A DNA stretch of 64,000 bases from Bosea sp. BIWAKO-01 (lineage in GTDB: Bacteria > Pseudomonadota > Alphaproteobacteria > Rhizobiales > Beijerinckiaceae): NCBI RefSeq assembly GCF_001748145.1, contig NZ_BCQA01000001.1, positions 3,808,501 to 3,872,500 of the forward strand, given 5' to 3'. Both the position numbers and the translations under genes were made by a program. Positions 54,337 to 64,000 of this stretch are shown here, in pieces; positions within the stretch are counted from its first letter, which is position 1, and each line of letters begins with the position of its first letter. Under the pieces are notes generated by a model. The model saw only the letters and a list, made by a program, of their open reading frames with translations, ran no database searches and was not told the origin of the DNA.

Positions 54337-54361
54337 AGCAACGAAACTGACAGGCGAGATC

Positions 54362-55819
54362 ATGGGCAGCAGCGAATTCAGTCTCGGTGAACTCTTCCCC
54401 GGGGCATTCGCCGACGATGCGTCCCGCCGTGTCGGCGGGGTCGCGATGGACAGCCGCAAGGTTAAGCCGGAGGACGTCTTCGTCGCCTATGCCGGCGCCA
54501 GGACAGACGGCGCGCGCTTCATTGCAGATGCCGTTGCGCGCGGTGCTGCCGCCATCGTCACGGATCATGCGCGTCCCGCAGAGCTCGACCCGTCGGTGGC
54601 CTTCGCGCGTGTCGACGACCCGCGTCGGGCTCTGGCGCTGGCGGCTGCACGGGTGCATCCGCGCCAGCCCGGTACGATCGTGGCCGTGACCGGGACCAGC
54701 GGCAAATCCTCGGTTGCCGACTTCACCCGACAGATCTTCTCGACCTTGGGTCGTGAGGCAGCCAGCCTCGGCACGATCGGCGTCGTGACCTCGCGCGGCG
54801 CTGATTACGGCTCACTCACCACGCCGGACCCGATTTCGCTGCATGCCTCGCTGGACAAGCTCGTCGGGGAGGGCATCAGCCATCTCGCGATGGAAGCGTC
54901 GTCCCATGGTCTCGACCAGCGCCGCCTGGACGGAGTGAGATTGAAGGCTGGCGCCTTCCTCAATCTCGGGCATGACCATCTCGATTATCATCCGAGCCTG
55001 GCGGACTACCTCGCAGCCAAGCTCAGGCTCTGGGAGCTTCTGCCCGACGGAGCGCCGGTCGTGATCAATCGCGACGAGCCTTACGCCGACGAGGCAGCCC
55101 AGGCTGCGCTCGCCAAGGGGCATCCGATAATCGGCATCGGCAAGGCGGGTGAATCACTGACCCTGCTCGGCGCAGCGCGCGAAGGGTTTTCGCAACGGCT
55201 CAGGATTCGGGTCAAGCAGCGGGAGCTCGAGGTCGTGCTGCCCCTGGTCGGCGACTTCATGGCGGGCAATGCGCTGGTCGCCGCGGGCCTGGCCATCGCA
55301 ACCGGCGAAGACGAAGACGCTTCGCTCCAGGCGATCGCTGGGCTGCATGGCGTGGCCGGACGGCTCGAGCGCGTCGGCGAGATCAATGGCGGTCTCGTCG
55401 TCGTCGATTATGCCCATAAGCCGGATGCGCTGGCGGCGGTGCTCGCGACCTTGCGGCCCTATGCACCGGGCCGGCTGATCTGCGTCTTCGGCTGCGGCGG
55501 CGATCGTGATCGCGGCAAGCGTCCGATCATGGGCCGCATCGCGGCCGAGGGATCCGATATCGCGATCGTCACCGACGACAACCCACGCAGCGAGAGCCCC
55601 GCTGCTATCCGCGCCGAGATCCTCGCGGCTGCTCCGGGGCTGCGCGAGATCGGCGACAGGGCCGAGGCCATTCGTACCGCCGTCGGCCTGATCGCTCCCG
55701 GGGATCTCCTCGTGGTGGCGGGAAAAGGCCATGAAACCGGCCAGATCATAGGCGATCGGACCCTGCCTTTCTCCGATCACGACGTGGTGCGGACGGCCAT
55801 CGCGGAGATCGAAGCATGA
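54362..55819 (+). CDS. murE: UDP-MurNAc-tripeptide synthetase MurE
   Basis: MurE adds the third amino acid, here probably meso-diaminopimelate, to UDP-MurNAc-Ala-Glu. The DNPRSESP motif marks DAP-specific enzymes. The 485-residue protein has the Mur N-terminal, central ATPase and C-terminal ligase domains. The P-loop is GTSGKSSVADF, slightly different from the usual GTNGKT. EASSHGLDQRRLDGV and NLGHDHLDYH are typical. It is separated from ftsI by 25 bases and overlaps murF by four. Confidence 0.96.
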   Translation: MGSSEFSLGELFPGAFADDASRRVGGVAMDSRKVKPEDVFVAYAGARTDGARFIADAVARGAAAIVTDHARPAELDPSVAFARVDDPRRALALAAARVHPRQPGTIVAVTGTSGKSSVADFTRQIFSTLGREAASLGTIGVVTSRGADYGSLTTPDPISLHASLDKLVGEGISHLAMEASSHGLDQRRLDGVRLKAGAFLNLGHDHLDYHPSLADYLAAKLRLWELLPDGAPVVINRDEPYADEAAQAALAKGHPIIGIGKAGESLTLLGAAREGFSQRLRIRVKQRELEVVLPLVGDFMAGNALVAAGLAIATGEDEDASLQAIAGLHGVAGRLERVGEINGGLVVVDYAHKPDALAAVLATLRPYAPGRLICVFGCGGDRDRGKRPIMGRIAAEGSDIAIVTDDNPRSESPAAIRAEILAAAPGLREIGDRAEAIRTAVGLIAPGDLLVVAGKGHETGQIIGDRTLPFSDHDVVRTAIAEIEA

Positions 55820-57243
55820 GCGGCATGCCTTTGTGGTCGGGAGAGCGCCTGATCGGCGCCATGGGAGCCAGGCTGCGCGGCGAGATGCCGGCCGCTGTGA
55901 CCGGCGCTTCGATCGATACCCGGACGCTGCAGGCCGGCGACGTCTTCTTCGCGATCAAGGGCGGGGAACGCGACGGACATGAGTTCGTCGGGGCCGCCCT
56001 GGCAAAGGGGGCGGCGCTTGCCGTCATCGATGAAGCCCATGACGCGAGCTTTACCGGGGCAGGGCCCTACGCCGTTGTCTCCGATGTGCTGCACGCGATG
56101 GAACTGGCCGGCATGGCTCGCCGGGCCGAGCTCACGGCCGCGGTCATCGCGGTGACCGGCTCGGTCGGCAAGACCGGCACCAAGGAGGCATTGAGACTTG
56201 TCCTGTCCCGTCAGGGCGAGACCCATGCTCCGGTCGCCTCCTACAACAATCACTGGGGTGTGCCGCTGACGCTGACCCGCACGCCGGCTTCGGTGCGCTA
56301 TGGCGTCTATGAGATCGGCATGAGCAATCCGGGCGAGATCCTGCCACTCGCCAGGATGGTTTCGCCGGACGTCGCGATCGTCACGACGGTCCAGCCCGTC
56401 CATCTCGCCGCCTTCGAGTCGGTCGAGGGGATTGCGGAGGAGAAGGCTGCGATCTTCACAGGGCTGAAGCCGGGCGGCACCGCCATCGTCAATGCGGACA
56501 TCGCTCAGGCCGCGCTGTTGAGGCGCCTGGCCGAGGAGAGCCCCGCCGGGCGGATCATCAGCTTCGGCGAGAGTGCCGATGCCGATGTCAGGCTCCTATC
56601 CTGCTCGCTCAAGCCGGATGTCTCGACGGTGGATGCGGTGGTGCTCGGCAAGCCTGTGACCTACCGGCTCGGCAGCCCCGGCAAGCATATCGTGCTGAAT
56701 TCGCTCGCGGTTCTCGCTGCGGTCGAGGCTGTCGGCGCTGATCTGGCACTGGCGGTCCTCGCACTCGGCGACCTTACGCCGCCTGCCGGTCGTGGCGCTC
56801 GCCAGATGCTGAGCACGCCATCGGGCCCGTTCACGCTGATCGACGAGAGCTATAACGGCAACCCGGCCTCGGTCCGGGCCGCAATCGAGAACCTGGGGCG
56901 CATTCCGGTGTCGGGACGAGGCCGCCGCGTCGCGGTCCTGGGCGACATGCGGGAACTCGGCCCGAGCGCTCCGGAGTTGCACGCGGGGCTTGCGGACCCC
57001 ATCACCGGAAATGCGATCGACCGGGTTTTTGCCTGTGGGCCGCTGATGCGCGGACTTTACGACATCTTGCCATCGGGCATGCGCGGTGCTTATGCGGCGC
57101 AGTCGAGCGAGCTTGCGCCGCTTGTCCTGGACGCGATCCGGGCCGGCGACGTCGTCACCGTCAAGGGGTCGCTCGGTTCCAAGATGGGCTTGGTCGTCAA
57201 GGCCATTGCCGCCCGGTTCCCTGCCGTGCCTGCCGACGACTGA
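55816..57243 (+). CDS. murF: UDP-MurNAc-pentapeptide synthetase MurF
   Basis: MurF joins D-Ala-D-Ala to UDP-MurNAc-tripeptide, completing the soluble precursor. The 475-residue protein has three Mur-ligase domains. The P-loop reads VTGSVGKTGTKEAL, followed by SYNNHWGVPLTLTR, YEIGMSNPGEI and LIDESYNGNPASVRAAIENL. It overlaps murE upstream and ends 19 bases before mraY. Confidence 0.96.
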   Translation: MSGMPLWSGERLIGAMGARLRGEMPAAVTGASIDTRTLQAGDVFFAIKGGERDGHEFVGAALAKGAALAVIDEAHDASFTGAGPYAVVSDVLHAMELAGMARRAELTAAVIAVTGSVGKTGTKEALRLVLSRQGETHAPVASYNNHWGVPLTLTRTPASVRYGVYEIGMSNPGEILPLARMVSPDVAIVTTVQPVHLAAFESVEGIAEEKAAIFTGLKPGGTAIVNADIAQAALLRRLAEESPAGRIISFGESADADVRLLSCSLKPDVSTVDAVVLGKPVTYRLGSPGKHIVLNSLAVLAAVEAVGADLALAVLALGDLTPPAGRGARQMLSTPSGPFTLIDESYNGNPASVRAAIENLGRIPVSGRGRRVAVLGDMRELGPSAPELHAGLADPITGNAIDRVFACGPLMRGLYDILPSGMRGAYAAQSSELAPLVLDAIRAGDVVTVKGSLGSKMGLVVKAIAARFPAVPADD

Positions 57244-57262
57244 GACAAGAGGAACATAGCCG

Positions 57263-58345
57263 ATGCTCGTCTGGCTTGCCGATTTCGCCGGCGCCTTCCC
57301 GATTCTGAACGTGTTCCGATACATCACGTTCCGCGCCGGTGGCGCCACCGCGACGGCGCTGCTTTTCGTCTTCTTCTTCGGGCCTGCTGCGATTTCCTGG
57401 TTGCGGATCAAGCAGGGCAAGGGCCAGCCGATCCGGACCGACGGTCCGGAGACGCATCTTGCCAAGCGCGGCACGCCGACCATGGGCGGCCTGATGATCC
57501 TCTCGGGACTGTTCGCCGCGGTCCTGCTCTGGGGCAATCTGCGCAACTCCTATGTCTGGATCGTGCTTGCCGTGACCGCCGCCTATGGCGCCATCGGCTT
57601 CTATGACGACTATCTCAAGGTCACGAAGCAGTCGCATAAGGGCTTTTCCGGCAAGGCGCGGCTCTCGATCGAGGTCGTGATCGCACTCATCGCCTGCTAC
57701 TTCATCATGCGGCTCGGTCCGCCGGCGATTTCGTCCGGCTTTGCGATGCCGTTCCTGAAGGAACTGGTCATTCCGCTCGGCCTGCTCTTCCCCTTCGTGA
57801 CCGCCTTCGTCGTGGTCGGAGCCGGCAATGCGGTGAATCTCACCGACGGCCTCGACGGGCTCGCGATCGTGCCGGTGATGATCGCAGCGGCGACGTTCGG
57901 CTTCATCTCCTATCTCGCCGGCAACGCGATCTTCGCCAATTACCTGCAGATTCACCATGTGCCGGGCGCCGGCGAACTTGCCGTGATCTGCGGCGCCGTG
58001 ATCGGCGCCGGCTTGGGTTTCCTCTGGTTCAACGCGCCGCCGGCCCAGATCTTCATGGGTGATACCGGCTCGCTCGGCCTCGGTGGCCTGCTTGGCGTGA
58101 TCGCGGTTGCGACCAAGCACGAGATCGTGCTGGCGATCGTCGGCGGCCTCTTCGTGGTCGAGGCGCTCTCGGTCATCATCCAGGTCTTCGTCTTCAAGCG
58201 CACGGGTAAGCGGGTCTTCCTGATGGCGCCGATCCATCACCATTTCGAGAAACTCGGCTGGACCGAGCCGCAGGTCGTGATCCGTTTCTGGATCATTTCC
58301 GTCGTGCTGGCTCTGGTCGGCCTCGCTACGCTGAAGCTCCGCTGA
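57263..58345 (+). CDS. mraY: Phospho-MurNAc-pentapeptide translocase MraY
   Basis: MraY transfers phospho-MurNAc-pentapeptide to undecaprenyl phosphate, forming lipid I in the inner membrane. The 360-residue protein has about ten membrane helices. Conserved active-site stretches are visible: [61 protein letters not shown] and the His-rich [17 protein letters not shown] before the ATG gives a ribosome binding site. Confidence 0.97.
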   Translation: MLVWLADFAGAFPILNVFRYITFRAGGATATALLFVFFFGPAAISWLRIKQGKGQPIRTDGPETHLAKRGTPTMGGLMILSGLFAAVLLWGNLRNSYVWIVLAVTAAYGAIGFYDDYLKVTKQSHKGFSGKARLSIEVVIALIACYFIMRLGPPAISSGFAMPFLKELVIPLGLLFPFVTAFVVVGAGNAVNLTDGLDGLAIVPVMIAAATFGFISYLAGNAIFANYLQIHHVPGAGELAVICGAVIGAGLGFLWFNAPPAQIFMGDTGSLGLGGLLGVIAVATKHEIVLAIVGGLFVVEALSVIIQVFVFKRTGKRVFLMAPIHHHFEKLGWTEPQVVIRFWIISVVLALVGLATLKLR

Positions 58346-58347
58346 TC

Positions 58348-59769
58348 ATGACGCCGGTGACAGTATTTGCTGGCCGCAAGGTCGCGTTGTTCGGCCTTGG
58401 TGGCTCGGGGCTGGCGACGGCGCGCGCCTTGATCGCGGGCGGTGCCGAGGTCGCGGCCTGGGACGACAAGACCGAAAGCCGTGACAAAGCGGCGGGCGAG
58501 GGCATCGGCATCGTCGATCTCGCAACCGCCGACTGGGCGGATTTCGAGAGCTTCATCCTCTCGCCGGGCGTGCCTCTCACCCATCCGCAGCCGCATTGGA
58601 CGGTCGGAAAGGCGCAAGGCGCTGGCGTCGAGATCATCGGCGATATCGAACTCTTCTTCCGCGAGCGGGCGACGATCGCTCCCGATGCGCCCGTGATCTG
58701 CATCACCGGCACCAACGGCAAGTCGACCACGACCGCACTGATCAGCCATGTGCTGCACCAGGCCGGCCGGGACGTGCAGATGGGCGGCAATATCGGCACT
58801 GCGGTTCTCGCCCTCGAGCCGCCGGCCGCGGGGCGTGTCCATGTCATCGAGTGCTCGACCTTCCAGATCGACCTGACCCCGTCGCTGGCGCCAAGCGTCG
58901 GAATCCAGATGAACCTGACGCCGGACCATCTCGACCGGCATGGCACGCTGGAGGCCTACGCCGCGATCAAGGAACGCATGGTCGAAGCTGCCGATATTGC
59001 CATCGTTGGCGTCGACGACGAGGCCTCCAAGCAGATGGCGCGCCGGCGCGCCGCTTCCGGGCGCCCGCTGGTGAAGATCAGTGGAGAGCAGCCGCTTGAC
59101 GAGGGGGTCTTCGCCGGCGTCACGGCCAATGCCGGCAAGCTCGACACCCGCATCGTCGAGGTCCGCGACGGCAAGCCGCGCGTTGTCGCCAATCTCGCCG
59201 GCATCGGCTCGTTGCGTGGCTCGCACAATGCGCAGAACGCGGCGGCTGCCTTTGCCGCCTGCGCGGCGATCGGCCTCTCCGCCGAGGAGGTCGCTGCCGG
59301 CTTCAAGTCCTATCCCGGGCTCGCACACCGCATGGAGGAGATCGGCCGTGTCGGTCGCGTCGTCTTCATCAACGATTCCAAGGCGACCAATGCGGATTCC
59401 ACCGAGAAGGCGCTGACCTCGTTTCGCGACATCTTCTGGATCCTTGGCGGCAAGGCCAAGGAGGGCGGTATCGAGAGCCTGAGGCGCTACTTCCCGAACA
59501 TCGCTAGGGCCTATCTGATCGGCGCGGCAACGGATGCCTTCGCCGCGACCTTCGATGACGATGGTCGAGTGGATTATCTCCGCAGCGGCACGCTCGATGC
59601 TGCGGTCGCCGCGGCCGCCAGTGACGCGGCGGCGCATCCGGGGGAGGCCGAGATTGCCGTTCTGCTCTCGCCGGCCTGCGCTTCCTACGATCAGTACCCG
59701 AATTTCGAGGTGCGGGGCGATGCGTTCCGCGCACTCGTGAAGGCACTGCCTGGCTTCAAGGCAGGTTGA
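58348..59769 (+). CDS. murD: UDP-MurNAc-Ala:D-Glu ligase MurD
   Basis: MurD adds D-glutamate to UDP-MurNAc-L-Ala. The 473-residue protein begins with the Rossmann-like [20 protein letters not shown], has the P-loop [37 protein letters not shown] and the C-terminal [17 protein letters not shown]. It starts two bases after mraY. A gap of 109 bases follows before ftsW, the largest within the cluster. Confidence 0.96.
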   Translation: MTPVTVFAGRKVALFGLGGSGLATARALIAGGAEVAAWDDKTESRDKAAGEGIGIVDLATADWADFESFILSPGVPLTHPQPHWTVGKAQGAGVEIIGDIELFFRERATIAPDAPVICITGTNGKSTTTALISHVLHQAGRDVQMGGNIGTAVLALEPPAAGRVHVIECSTFQIDLTPSLAPSVGIQMNLTPDHLDRHGTLEAYAAIKERMVEAADIAIVGVDDEASKQMARRRAASGRPLVKISGEQPLDEGVFAGVTANAGKLDTRIVEVRDGKPRVVANLAGIGSLRGSHNAQNAAAAFAACAAIGLSAEEVAAGFKSYPGLAHRMEEIGRVGRVVFINDSKATNADSTEKALTSFRDIFWILGGKAKEGGIESLRRYFPNIARAYLIGAATDAFAATFDDDGRVDYLRSGTLDAAVAAAASDAAAHPGEAEIAVLLSPACASYDQYPNFEVRGDAFRALVKALPGFKAG

Positions 59770-59835
59770 AAACGGGCGTTCACATCAAGTCGGAATCAAT
59801 CGGTTAACCAATCGTTGCCAATGTGATTCGCTGAA

Positions 59836-59858
59836 ACGGGCGGCTGAATTTCGCCCGT
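59836..59858 (+). promoter_or_regulatory. Hairpin and leader before ftsW
   Basis: ACGGGCG (59836-59842) pairs with CGCCCGT (59852-59858) in the only sizeable gap of the dcw cluster. TTAACCAAT at 59804-59812 lies upstream. The hairpin may be an attenuator or partial terminator, and a separate ftsW promoter could lie here. Confidence 0.35.
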
Positions 59859-59878
59859 CTGGTTGATGGAGCCAGAGC

Positions 59879-61012
59879 ATGGTCTCACGCGCGGAACCCA
59901 GTCTCAGCGGGCGCTGGTGGTGGTCGATCGACCGCATCATCCTGTCGACCCTGGTGACGCTGATGGTCTCCGGTGTCGTGCTGCTGATGGCGGGCGGACC
60001 GCCGGTGGCCGAGCGGCTCGGCCTTTCGACCTTCCACTTCGTCAACCGGCAGGTGTTCTACCTGCTGGCCGCCTTTGCCATCTTCCTTGCGGCTTCGTTC
60101 CTGACGCCCCGACAGGTCCGGCGCTCGGCGCTGCTGATCTATGTGGTCGCGCTCGCGATGGTGGTGGCGACGCTGTATTTCGGCGTCGAGGTGAAGGGCG
60201 CGCGTCGCTGGCTGACGCTCGGCCCGCTCGGCTCCGTCCAGCCGTCTGAATTCCTGAAACCCGCATTCGTCGTGCTTGCTGCCTGGGCTTTCTCGGAGGG
60301 CATGCGCCGGCCGGACCTGCCGGGTACGCTGATGGCGTTCGCGCTGTTGCCGCTGACGATCACGCCTCTCGTCCTGCAGCCGGATTTCGGCCAGACGGTG
60401 CTGGTCAGCCTCGTCTGGGGCGGGTTGTTCTTCGTTGCCGGCCTGCACTGGTTCTGGGTGGCGGGGCTCGGCGGCGCCGGCATGTTCGGCCTGCTCATCG
60501 CCTATCAGCTCGTTCCACATGTGCGCGCCCGCATCGAGCGCTTCATGGACAAGGGCTCGGGCGACACCTTCCAGGTCGATACTGCGCTCGAGAGCTTTGC
60601 TCAGGGCGGCTGGCTTGGGAAAGGGCCGGGCGAGGGCACCGTGAAGCGTATCCTGCCCGACGCCCATACCGATTTCATCTTCGCCGTCACAGCGGAGGAG
60701 TTCGGCATCGTCGTCTGTATCCTGCTGGTGGCGCTGTTCGCCCTGATCGTGCTGCGCGCACTCTTCGTGGCCCAGAAGGCAGAGGATCCCTTCATCCGTC
60801 TCGCGGTGACGGGGCTGGCGCTGCTGTTCGGCATCCAGGCTGCGATCAACATGATGGTCAACCTGCACATGATGCCGGCCAAGGGCATGACCTTGCCGTT
60901 CATTTCCTATGGTGGCTCCTCGCTGCTCTCGCTGGCGCTGGGTACAGGCTTCCTGCTGGCCCTGACCCGCAAACGCCCGCGCGCCGAGGGCTTTGGTGAA
61001 TTCGGGCGTTGA
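59879..61012 (+). CDS. ftsW: Septal peptidoglycan polymerase FtsW
   Basis: FtsW is the SEDS-family glycosyltransferase that polymerises lipid II at the septum together with FtsI. The 377-residue protein has about ten membrane helices. Family motifs are visible: KGARRWLTLGPLGSVQPSEF, KPAFVVLAAWAF, LQPDFGQTVLVSLVWGGLFF, HTDFIFAVTAEEFGIV and LPFISYGGSSLLSLALGTGF. Its stop overlaps a possible TTG start of murG. Confidence 0.97.
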   Translation: MVSRAEPSLSGRWWWSIDRIILSTLVTLMVSGVVLLMAGGPPVAERLGLSTFHFVNRQVFYLLAAFAIFLAASFLTPRQVRRSALLIYVVALAMVVATLYFGVEVKGARRWLTLGPLGSVQPSEFLKPAFVVLAAWAFSEGMRRPDLPGTLMAFALLPLTITPLVLQPDFGQTVLVSLVWGGLFFVAGLHWFWVAGLGGAGMFGLLIAYQLVPHVRARIERFMDKGSGDTFQVDTALESFAQGGWLGKGPGEGTVKRILPDAHTDFIFAVTAEEFGIVVCILLVALFALIVLRALFVAQKAEDPFIRLAVTGLALLFGIQAAINMMVNLHMMPAKGMTLPFISYGGSSLLSLALGTGFLLALTRKRPRAEGFGEFGR

Positions 61013-61017
61013 CGGAT

Positions 61018-62118
61018 ATGACACAGCGTCCGCTCGTTGTTCTCGCCGCAGGTGGCACCGGCGGCCACCTCTTTCCCGCCGAGGCGTTGAGCCACGCGCT
61101 GCACCGCCATGACGTGCGTGTCGCGCTCGTCACCGACGCGCGCGCGGTCGAATATGCGGGTGGCTTCCCGGCCGAGTCCGTTCACCCGGTCCCGGCGGCG
61201 ACGCCGTCCGGTCGCTCGCCGCTCAAGATGGCGGGCGCGGCGCTCGAGCTGATGAAGGGCGTCCTTGTCGCACGTCGCGTCATCAAGACATTGCAGCCTG
61301 CGGTCGTTGTCGGCTTCGGCGGTTATCCGACCGTTCCGCCGGTGCTCGCCGCCTCCTTCGCCGGCGTGAAAACGATGGTGCATGAGCAGAACGCCGTCAT
61401 CGGCCGCGCCAATCGCTTCCTGTCCGGTCGGGTCGACATCATTGCGACGGGCTTTGCCGAGGTCGGTGGTCTCGATGCCGCTCGCGCCGCAAAATGCAGG
61501 CAGGTCGGCAATCCCGTTCGCCCCGCGGTCATTGCCGCCGTCTCTCCCTATGCCGATCCGTCGACAGGGCCGTTGCGGCTGCTCGTTTTCGGGGGCAGCC
61601 AGGGCGCCCGGATCATGGCCGATATCGTGCCGCCGGCGATTCAACTGCTGACGCCCGCGGAACGAGGGCGTCTCCACATCGTGCAGCAGGCCCGCGCGGA
61701 GGATGGCGAGCGCGTCAGGCGGATCTATTCCGAACTCGGGGTCGCGGCCGAGATCGCGCCCTTCTTCAAGGACCTGCCGACGCGCATGGGTGCGGCGCAT
61801 CTCGTGATCGGCCGGGCGGGCGCCTCGACCGTCGCCGAGCTCACCGTGATCGGGCGGCCGTCGCTGCTGGTGCCCCTGCCAGGCTCGCTCGATCAGGACC
61901 AGGCCGCCAATGCCGCGGTGCTCGAGCGGGCGGGCGGCACCATCCGCATCCTGCAGCCTGAATTCACGCCGCGCCGCTTGGCGAGCGAGCTCTCGGCCCT
62001 GATCTCAGACCCGTCGCGCTTGACTGCCATGGCCGACAGCGCCAAGAGCGCGGGAATTCCCGATGCGGCCGACCGGCTTGCCCGCCTGGTTCTGCAGGTC
62101 GCAGGGATCACGTTCTGA
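61018..62118 (+). CDS. murG: Lipid II synthase MurG
   Basis: MurG transfers GlcNAc from UDP-GlcNAc to lipid I, forming lipid II on the inner face of the membrane. The 366-residue GT-B enzyme has PLVVLAAGGTGGHLFPAEAL, PAVVVGFGGYPTVPPVLAA, MVHEQNAVIGRANR, VFGGSQGARIMADIV and GRAGASTVAELTVIGRPSLL. The ATG at 61018 is chosen. A TTG at 61009 would overlap ftsW by four bases and add three residues. Confidence 0.95.
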   Translation: MTQRPLVVLAAGGTGGHLFPAEALSHALHRHDVRVALVTDARAVEYAGGFPAESVHPVPAATPSGRSPLKMAGAALELMKGVLVARRVIKTLQPAVVVGFGGYPTVPPVLAASFAGVKTMVHEQNAVIGRANRFLSGRVDIIATGFAEVGGLDAARAAKCRQVGNPVRPAVIAAVSPYADPSTGPLRLLVFGGSQGARIMADIVPPAIQLLTPAERGRLHIVQQARAEDGERVRRIYSELGVAAEIAPFFKDLPTRMGAAHLVIGRAGASTVAELTVIGRPSLLVPLPGSLDQDQAANAAVLERAGGTIRILQPEFTPRRLASELSALISDPSRLTAMADSAKSAGIPDAADRLARLVLQVAGITF

Positions 62119-62189
62119 GGCATGTCTTGACGGAAAGCTGGTTCCCACCTTTTCGCGACATGCCGTAATCCGCAGGAGACACCTGACCC

Positions 62190-63602
62190 ATGAAGCTGCC
62201 GCCCAAGCTCGGCTCCATTCATTTCGTCGGCATCGGCGGCATCGGCATGTCCGGTATCGCTGAGGTGCTGCATAATCTCGGCTACAAGGTCCAGGGTTCG
62301 GACGCGTCCGACAATGCCAATGTCCGTCGGCTCGCCGACAAGGGCATCAGGACCTTTGTCGGCCATGCCGCCGAGAACATCGAGGGGGCGGAGGTCGTCG
62401 TCGTCTCCACGGCGATCAAGCGCGACAATCCCGAGCTCACGGCCGCGCGCGAGCAGCGTCTGCCGGTCGTGCGCCGCGCCGAAATGCTGGCCGAATTGAT
62501 GCGGCTGAAATCCTGCGTCGCCGTCGCCGGCACGCATGGCAAGACGACGACGACTTCGCTGGTTGCGACCCTGCTCGAGAAGGGCGGGCTCGACCCGACC
62601 GTGATCAATGGCGGCATCATCAACGCCTATGGCACCAATGCGCGCATGGGCGAAAGCGACTGGATGGTGGTCGAGGCCGACGAGTCGGACGGCACCTTCC
62701 TGAAGCTCCCTGCCGATGTGGCGATCGTCACCAATATCGATCCCGAGCATCTCGACCACTTCAAGACCTTCGATGCGATCAAGGAAGCCTTCCGCTCCTT
62801 CGTCGAGAACCTGCCCTTCTACGGCTTCGCGGTGATGTGCATCGATCATCCCACGGTGCAGGGCCTCGTCGGGCAGATCGAAGACCGGCGCGTCGTGACC
62901 TACGGCGAGAACCCGCAGGCGGATTTCCGGTTGATCGACATCGATCTCTCTGGTGGGCAGGCCCGGTTCACGCTGCTGATCCGCGACCGCAAGCGTGGGC
63001 GCGACGAGGTTGTGCGCGATCTCGTGATGCCGATGCCCGGGCACCACAATGCGCTCAATGCCACCGCCGCGATCGCGGTCGCCTATGACCTTGGCATTCC
63101 GGTCGAGAAGATCCGCGAGGCCCTGGCCGGTTTCGGCGGCGTCAAGCGTCGCTTCACCAAGACCGGCGAATGGAACGGCGCACTGATTTTCGACGATTAC
63201 GGCCACCATCCCGTGGAGATCGCCGCCGTGCTCAAGGCGGCGCGCGCCTCGACCAAGAGCAAGGTCATCGCCGTGGTGCAGCCGCATCGCTACACGCGGC
63301 TCTCCAGCCTGTTCGACGATTTTGCGGCCTGCTTCAACGATGCCGATACGGTGATCGTCGCCGACACCTACGCCGCCGGCGAGGCGCCGATTCCCGGTGC
63401 CGATCGGGATAGCCTCGTCTCGGGCATCAAGGCGCGCGGCCACCGCCATACGCTGGCCCTGGAGGCTCCCGAGAAGCTCGCGGGCATGGTGGCGGAGTTC
63501 GCGGGGCCGGGCGACTATGTCGTGCTGCTGGGAGCCGGCAACATCACGCAATGGGCCTATGCGCTGCCGGGCGAACTCGCCGGGCTGGGTGGCAAGCAGT
63601 GA
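62190..63602 (+). CDS. murC: UDP-MurNAc:L-Ala ligase MurC
   Basis: MurC adds L-alanine to UDP-MurNAc. The 470-residue protein begins with [20 protein letters not shown], has the P-loop [38 protein letters not shown] and [23 protein letters not shown] precedes the ATG. Its stop overlaps the GTG start of murB by four bases. Confidence 0.97.
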   Translation: MKLPPKLGSIHFVGIGGIGMSGIAEVLHNLGYKVQGSDASDNANVRRLADKGIRTFVGHAAENIEGAEVVVVSTAIKRDNPELTAAREQRLPVVRRAEMLAELMRLKSCVAVAGTHGKTTTTSLVATLLEKGGLDPTVINGGIINAYGTNARMGESDWMVVEADESDGTFLKLPADVAIVTNIDPEHLDHFKTFDAIKEAFRSFVENLPFYGFAVMCIDHPTVQGLVGQIEDRRVVTYGENPQADFRLIDIDLSGGQARFTLLIRDRKRGRDEVVRDLVMPMPGHHNALNATAAIAVAYDLGIPVEKIREALAGFGGVKRRFTKTGEWNGALIFDDYGHHPVEIAAVLKAARASTKSKVIAVVQPHRYTRLSSLFDDFAACFNDADTVIVADTYAAGEAPIPGADRDSLVSGIKARGHRHTLALEAPEKLAGMVAEFAGPGDYVVLLGAGNITQWAYALPGELAGLGGKQ

Positions 63603-64000
63603 GCTTCCCCGATATCACCCCCGACCTTCGCGCGGCCGCGCCAGAATTGCGCGGCCGGCTCCTGGCCAACCAGGAGATGGCAGGGCTGACCTGGTTCCGC
63701 GTCGGTGGCCCGGCGCAGGTGCTGTTCGCGCCGGCTGACGAGCAGGACCTGGCCTATCTGTTGTCCAGGCTCCCGGCCGAGATTCCTGTCACGGTCGTCG
63801 GGCTCGGCTCGAACCTGATCGTGCGCGACGGTGGCATTCCTGGCGTCGTCATTCGACTCGGCGGCAAGGCGTTCGGCGAGATCTCGCTCGAAGACGGCAA
63901 CCGGTTGCGCAGTGGCACGGCGGTGCCCGACGTCAAGGTGGCGCGGGCGGCCGCCGATGCCTCGCTCGACGGCCTCGCCTTCTATCGCGGCATCCCCGGT
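63599..64000 (+). CDS. murB: UDP-N-acetylenolpyruvoylglucosamine reductase MurB (3' partial)
   Basis: MurB reduces UDP-GlcNAc-enolpyruvate to UDP-MurNAc using FAD and NADPH. The first 134 residues are present and run off the window. The FAD-binding part is clear: [40 protein letters not shown] and [12 protein letters not shown]. The start is GTG in a GTGA overlap with murC. The rest of the cluster (probably ddl, ftsQ, ftsA, ftsZ) should follow. Confidence 0.95.
   Translation, partial: MSFPDITPDLRAAAPELRGRLLANQEMAGLTWFRVGGPAQVLFAPADEQDLAYLLSRLPAEIPVTVVGLGSNLIVRDGGIPGVVIRLGGKAFGEISLEDGNRLRSGTAVPDVKVARAAADASLDGLAFYRGIPG

Noticed and set aside
61893..63551. 552-codon open frame antisense to murC
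   Set aside because: This is a shadow of murG/murC with no recognisable domain.

Overview
The window is a high-GC, densely coded bacterial chromosome segment. Its gene complement and protein style point to an alphaproteobacterium of the order Hyphomicrobiales (Rhizobiales). A Bosea-like or Methylobacterium-like relative is my best guess from general familiarity; I ran no search. Supporting signs are a CheD-containing chemotaxis operon, an ArsR-methyltransferase fusion ahead of metF and metH, a class A RNase P RNA, a division/cell-wall (dcw) cluster starting with mraZ, and two kinds of palindromic intergenic repeat of the sort common in this order. I see no insertion sequence, prophage, CRISPR array, tRNA or rRNA.

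Layout. Bases 1-7440 hold a chemotaxis operon on the + strand: cheA (5' end outside the window), cheW, a PAS-containing chemoreceptor, cheR, cheD, cheB and cheY, with most junctions overlapping or tight. From 7565 to 13394 come a glutathione-peroxidase-like gene and a minus-strand run: a FliK-like protein, an FlhB C-terminal-domain protein, a GNAT protein, a Mog-type molybdopterin adenylyltransferase and a GDP-mannose pyrophosphorylase/phosphomannose isomerase. Bases 13543-30677 are accessory metabolism and transport. They include an aldo/keto reductase, a Kef-type cation/proton antiporter, two separate divergent TetR-SDR pairs, metallo-beta-lactamase-fold and DHFR-like proteins, an Lrp-EamA pair, EttA, an FMN-dependent alpha-hydroxy-acid dehydrogenase, a YitT-family membrane protein, a GH3 beta-glucosidase and a cold-shock protein.

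Bases 29814-40162 carry an EamA exporter divergent from a MocR-type regulator, then the methionine block (ArsR-methyltransferase, metF, metH), small enzymes and a GST-HxlR divergent pair. Bases 40169-46566 are on the minus strand: a PAS-GGDEF protein, a MacAB-like efflux system whose adaptor carries an unusual insert, and an amidase coupled to a DnaJ/TerB-like protein. Then follow a lytic transglycosylase, rnpB, a Tat-type metallo-hydrolase, and the ohr-ohrR peroxide-resistance pair.

From 50462 to the end runs the dcw cluster: mraZ, rsmH, ftsL, ftsI, murE, murF, mraY, murD, ftsW, murG, murC and the start of murB. The genes are in canonical order, on one strand, mostly with 4-base overlaps. 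Together they build lipid II (MurE, F, D, C, B, MraY, MurG) and the septal synthase FtsW/FtsI.

Most of the window is ordinary core genome. The more interesting signals are regulatory. There is a four-unit, 10-base-spaced CCC(A/G) array at the mraZ promoter, matching the known MraZ box geometry. A perfect 16-base palindrome lies ahead of the ArsR-methyltransferase/metF block. Strong inverted repeats sit in several divergent regulator-enzyme gaps. An LTXXQ-like helical insert is visible in the MacA-like adaptor. I found no convincing wholly new system.
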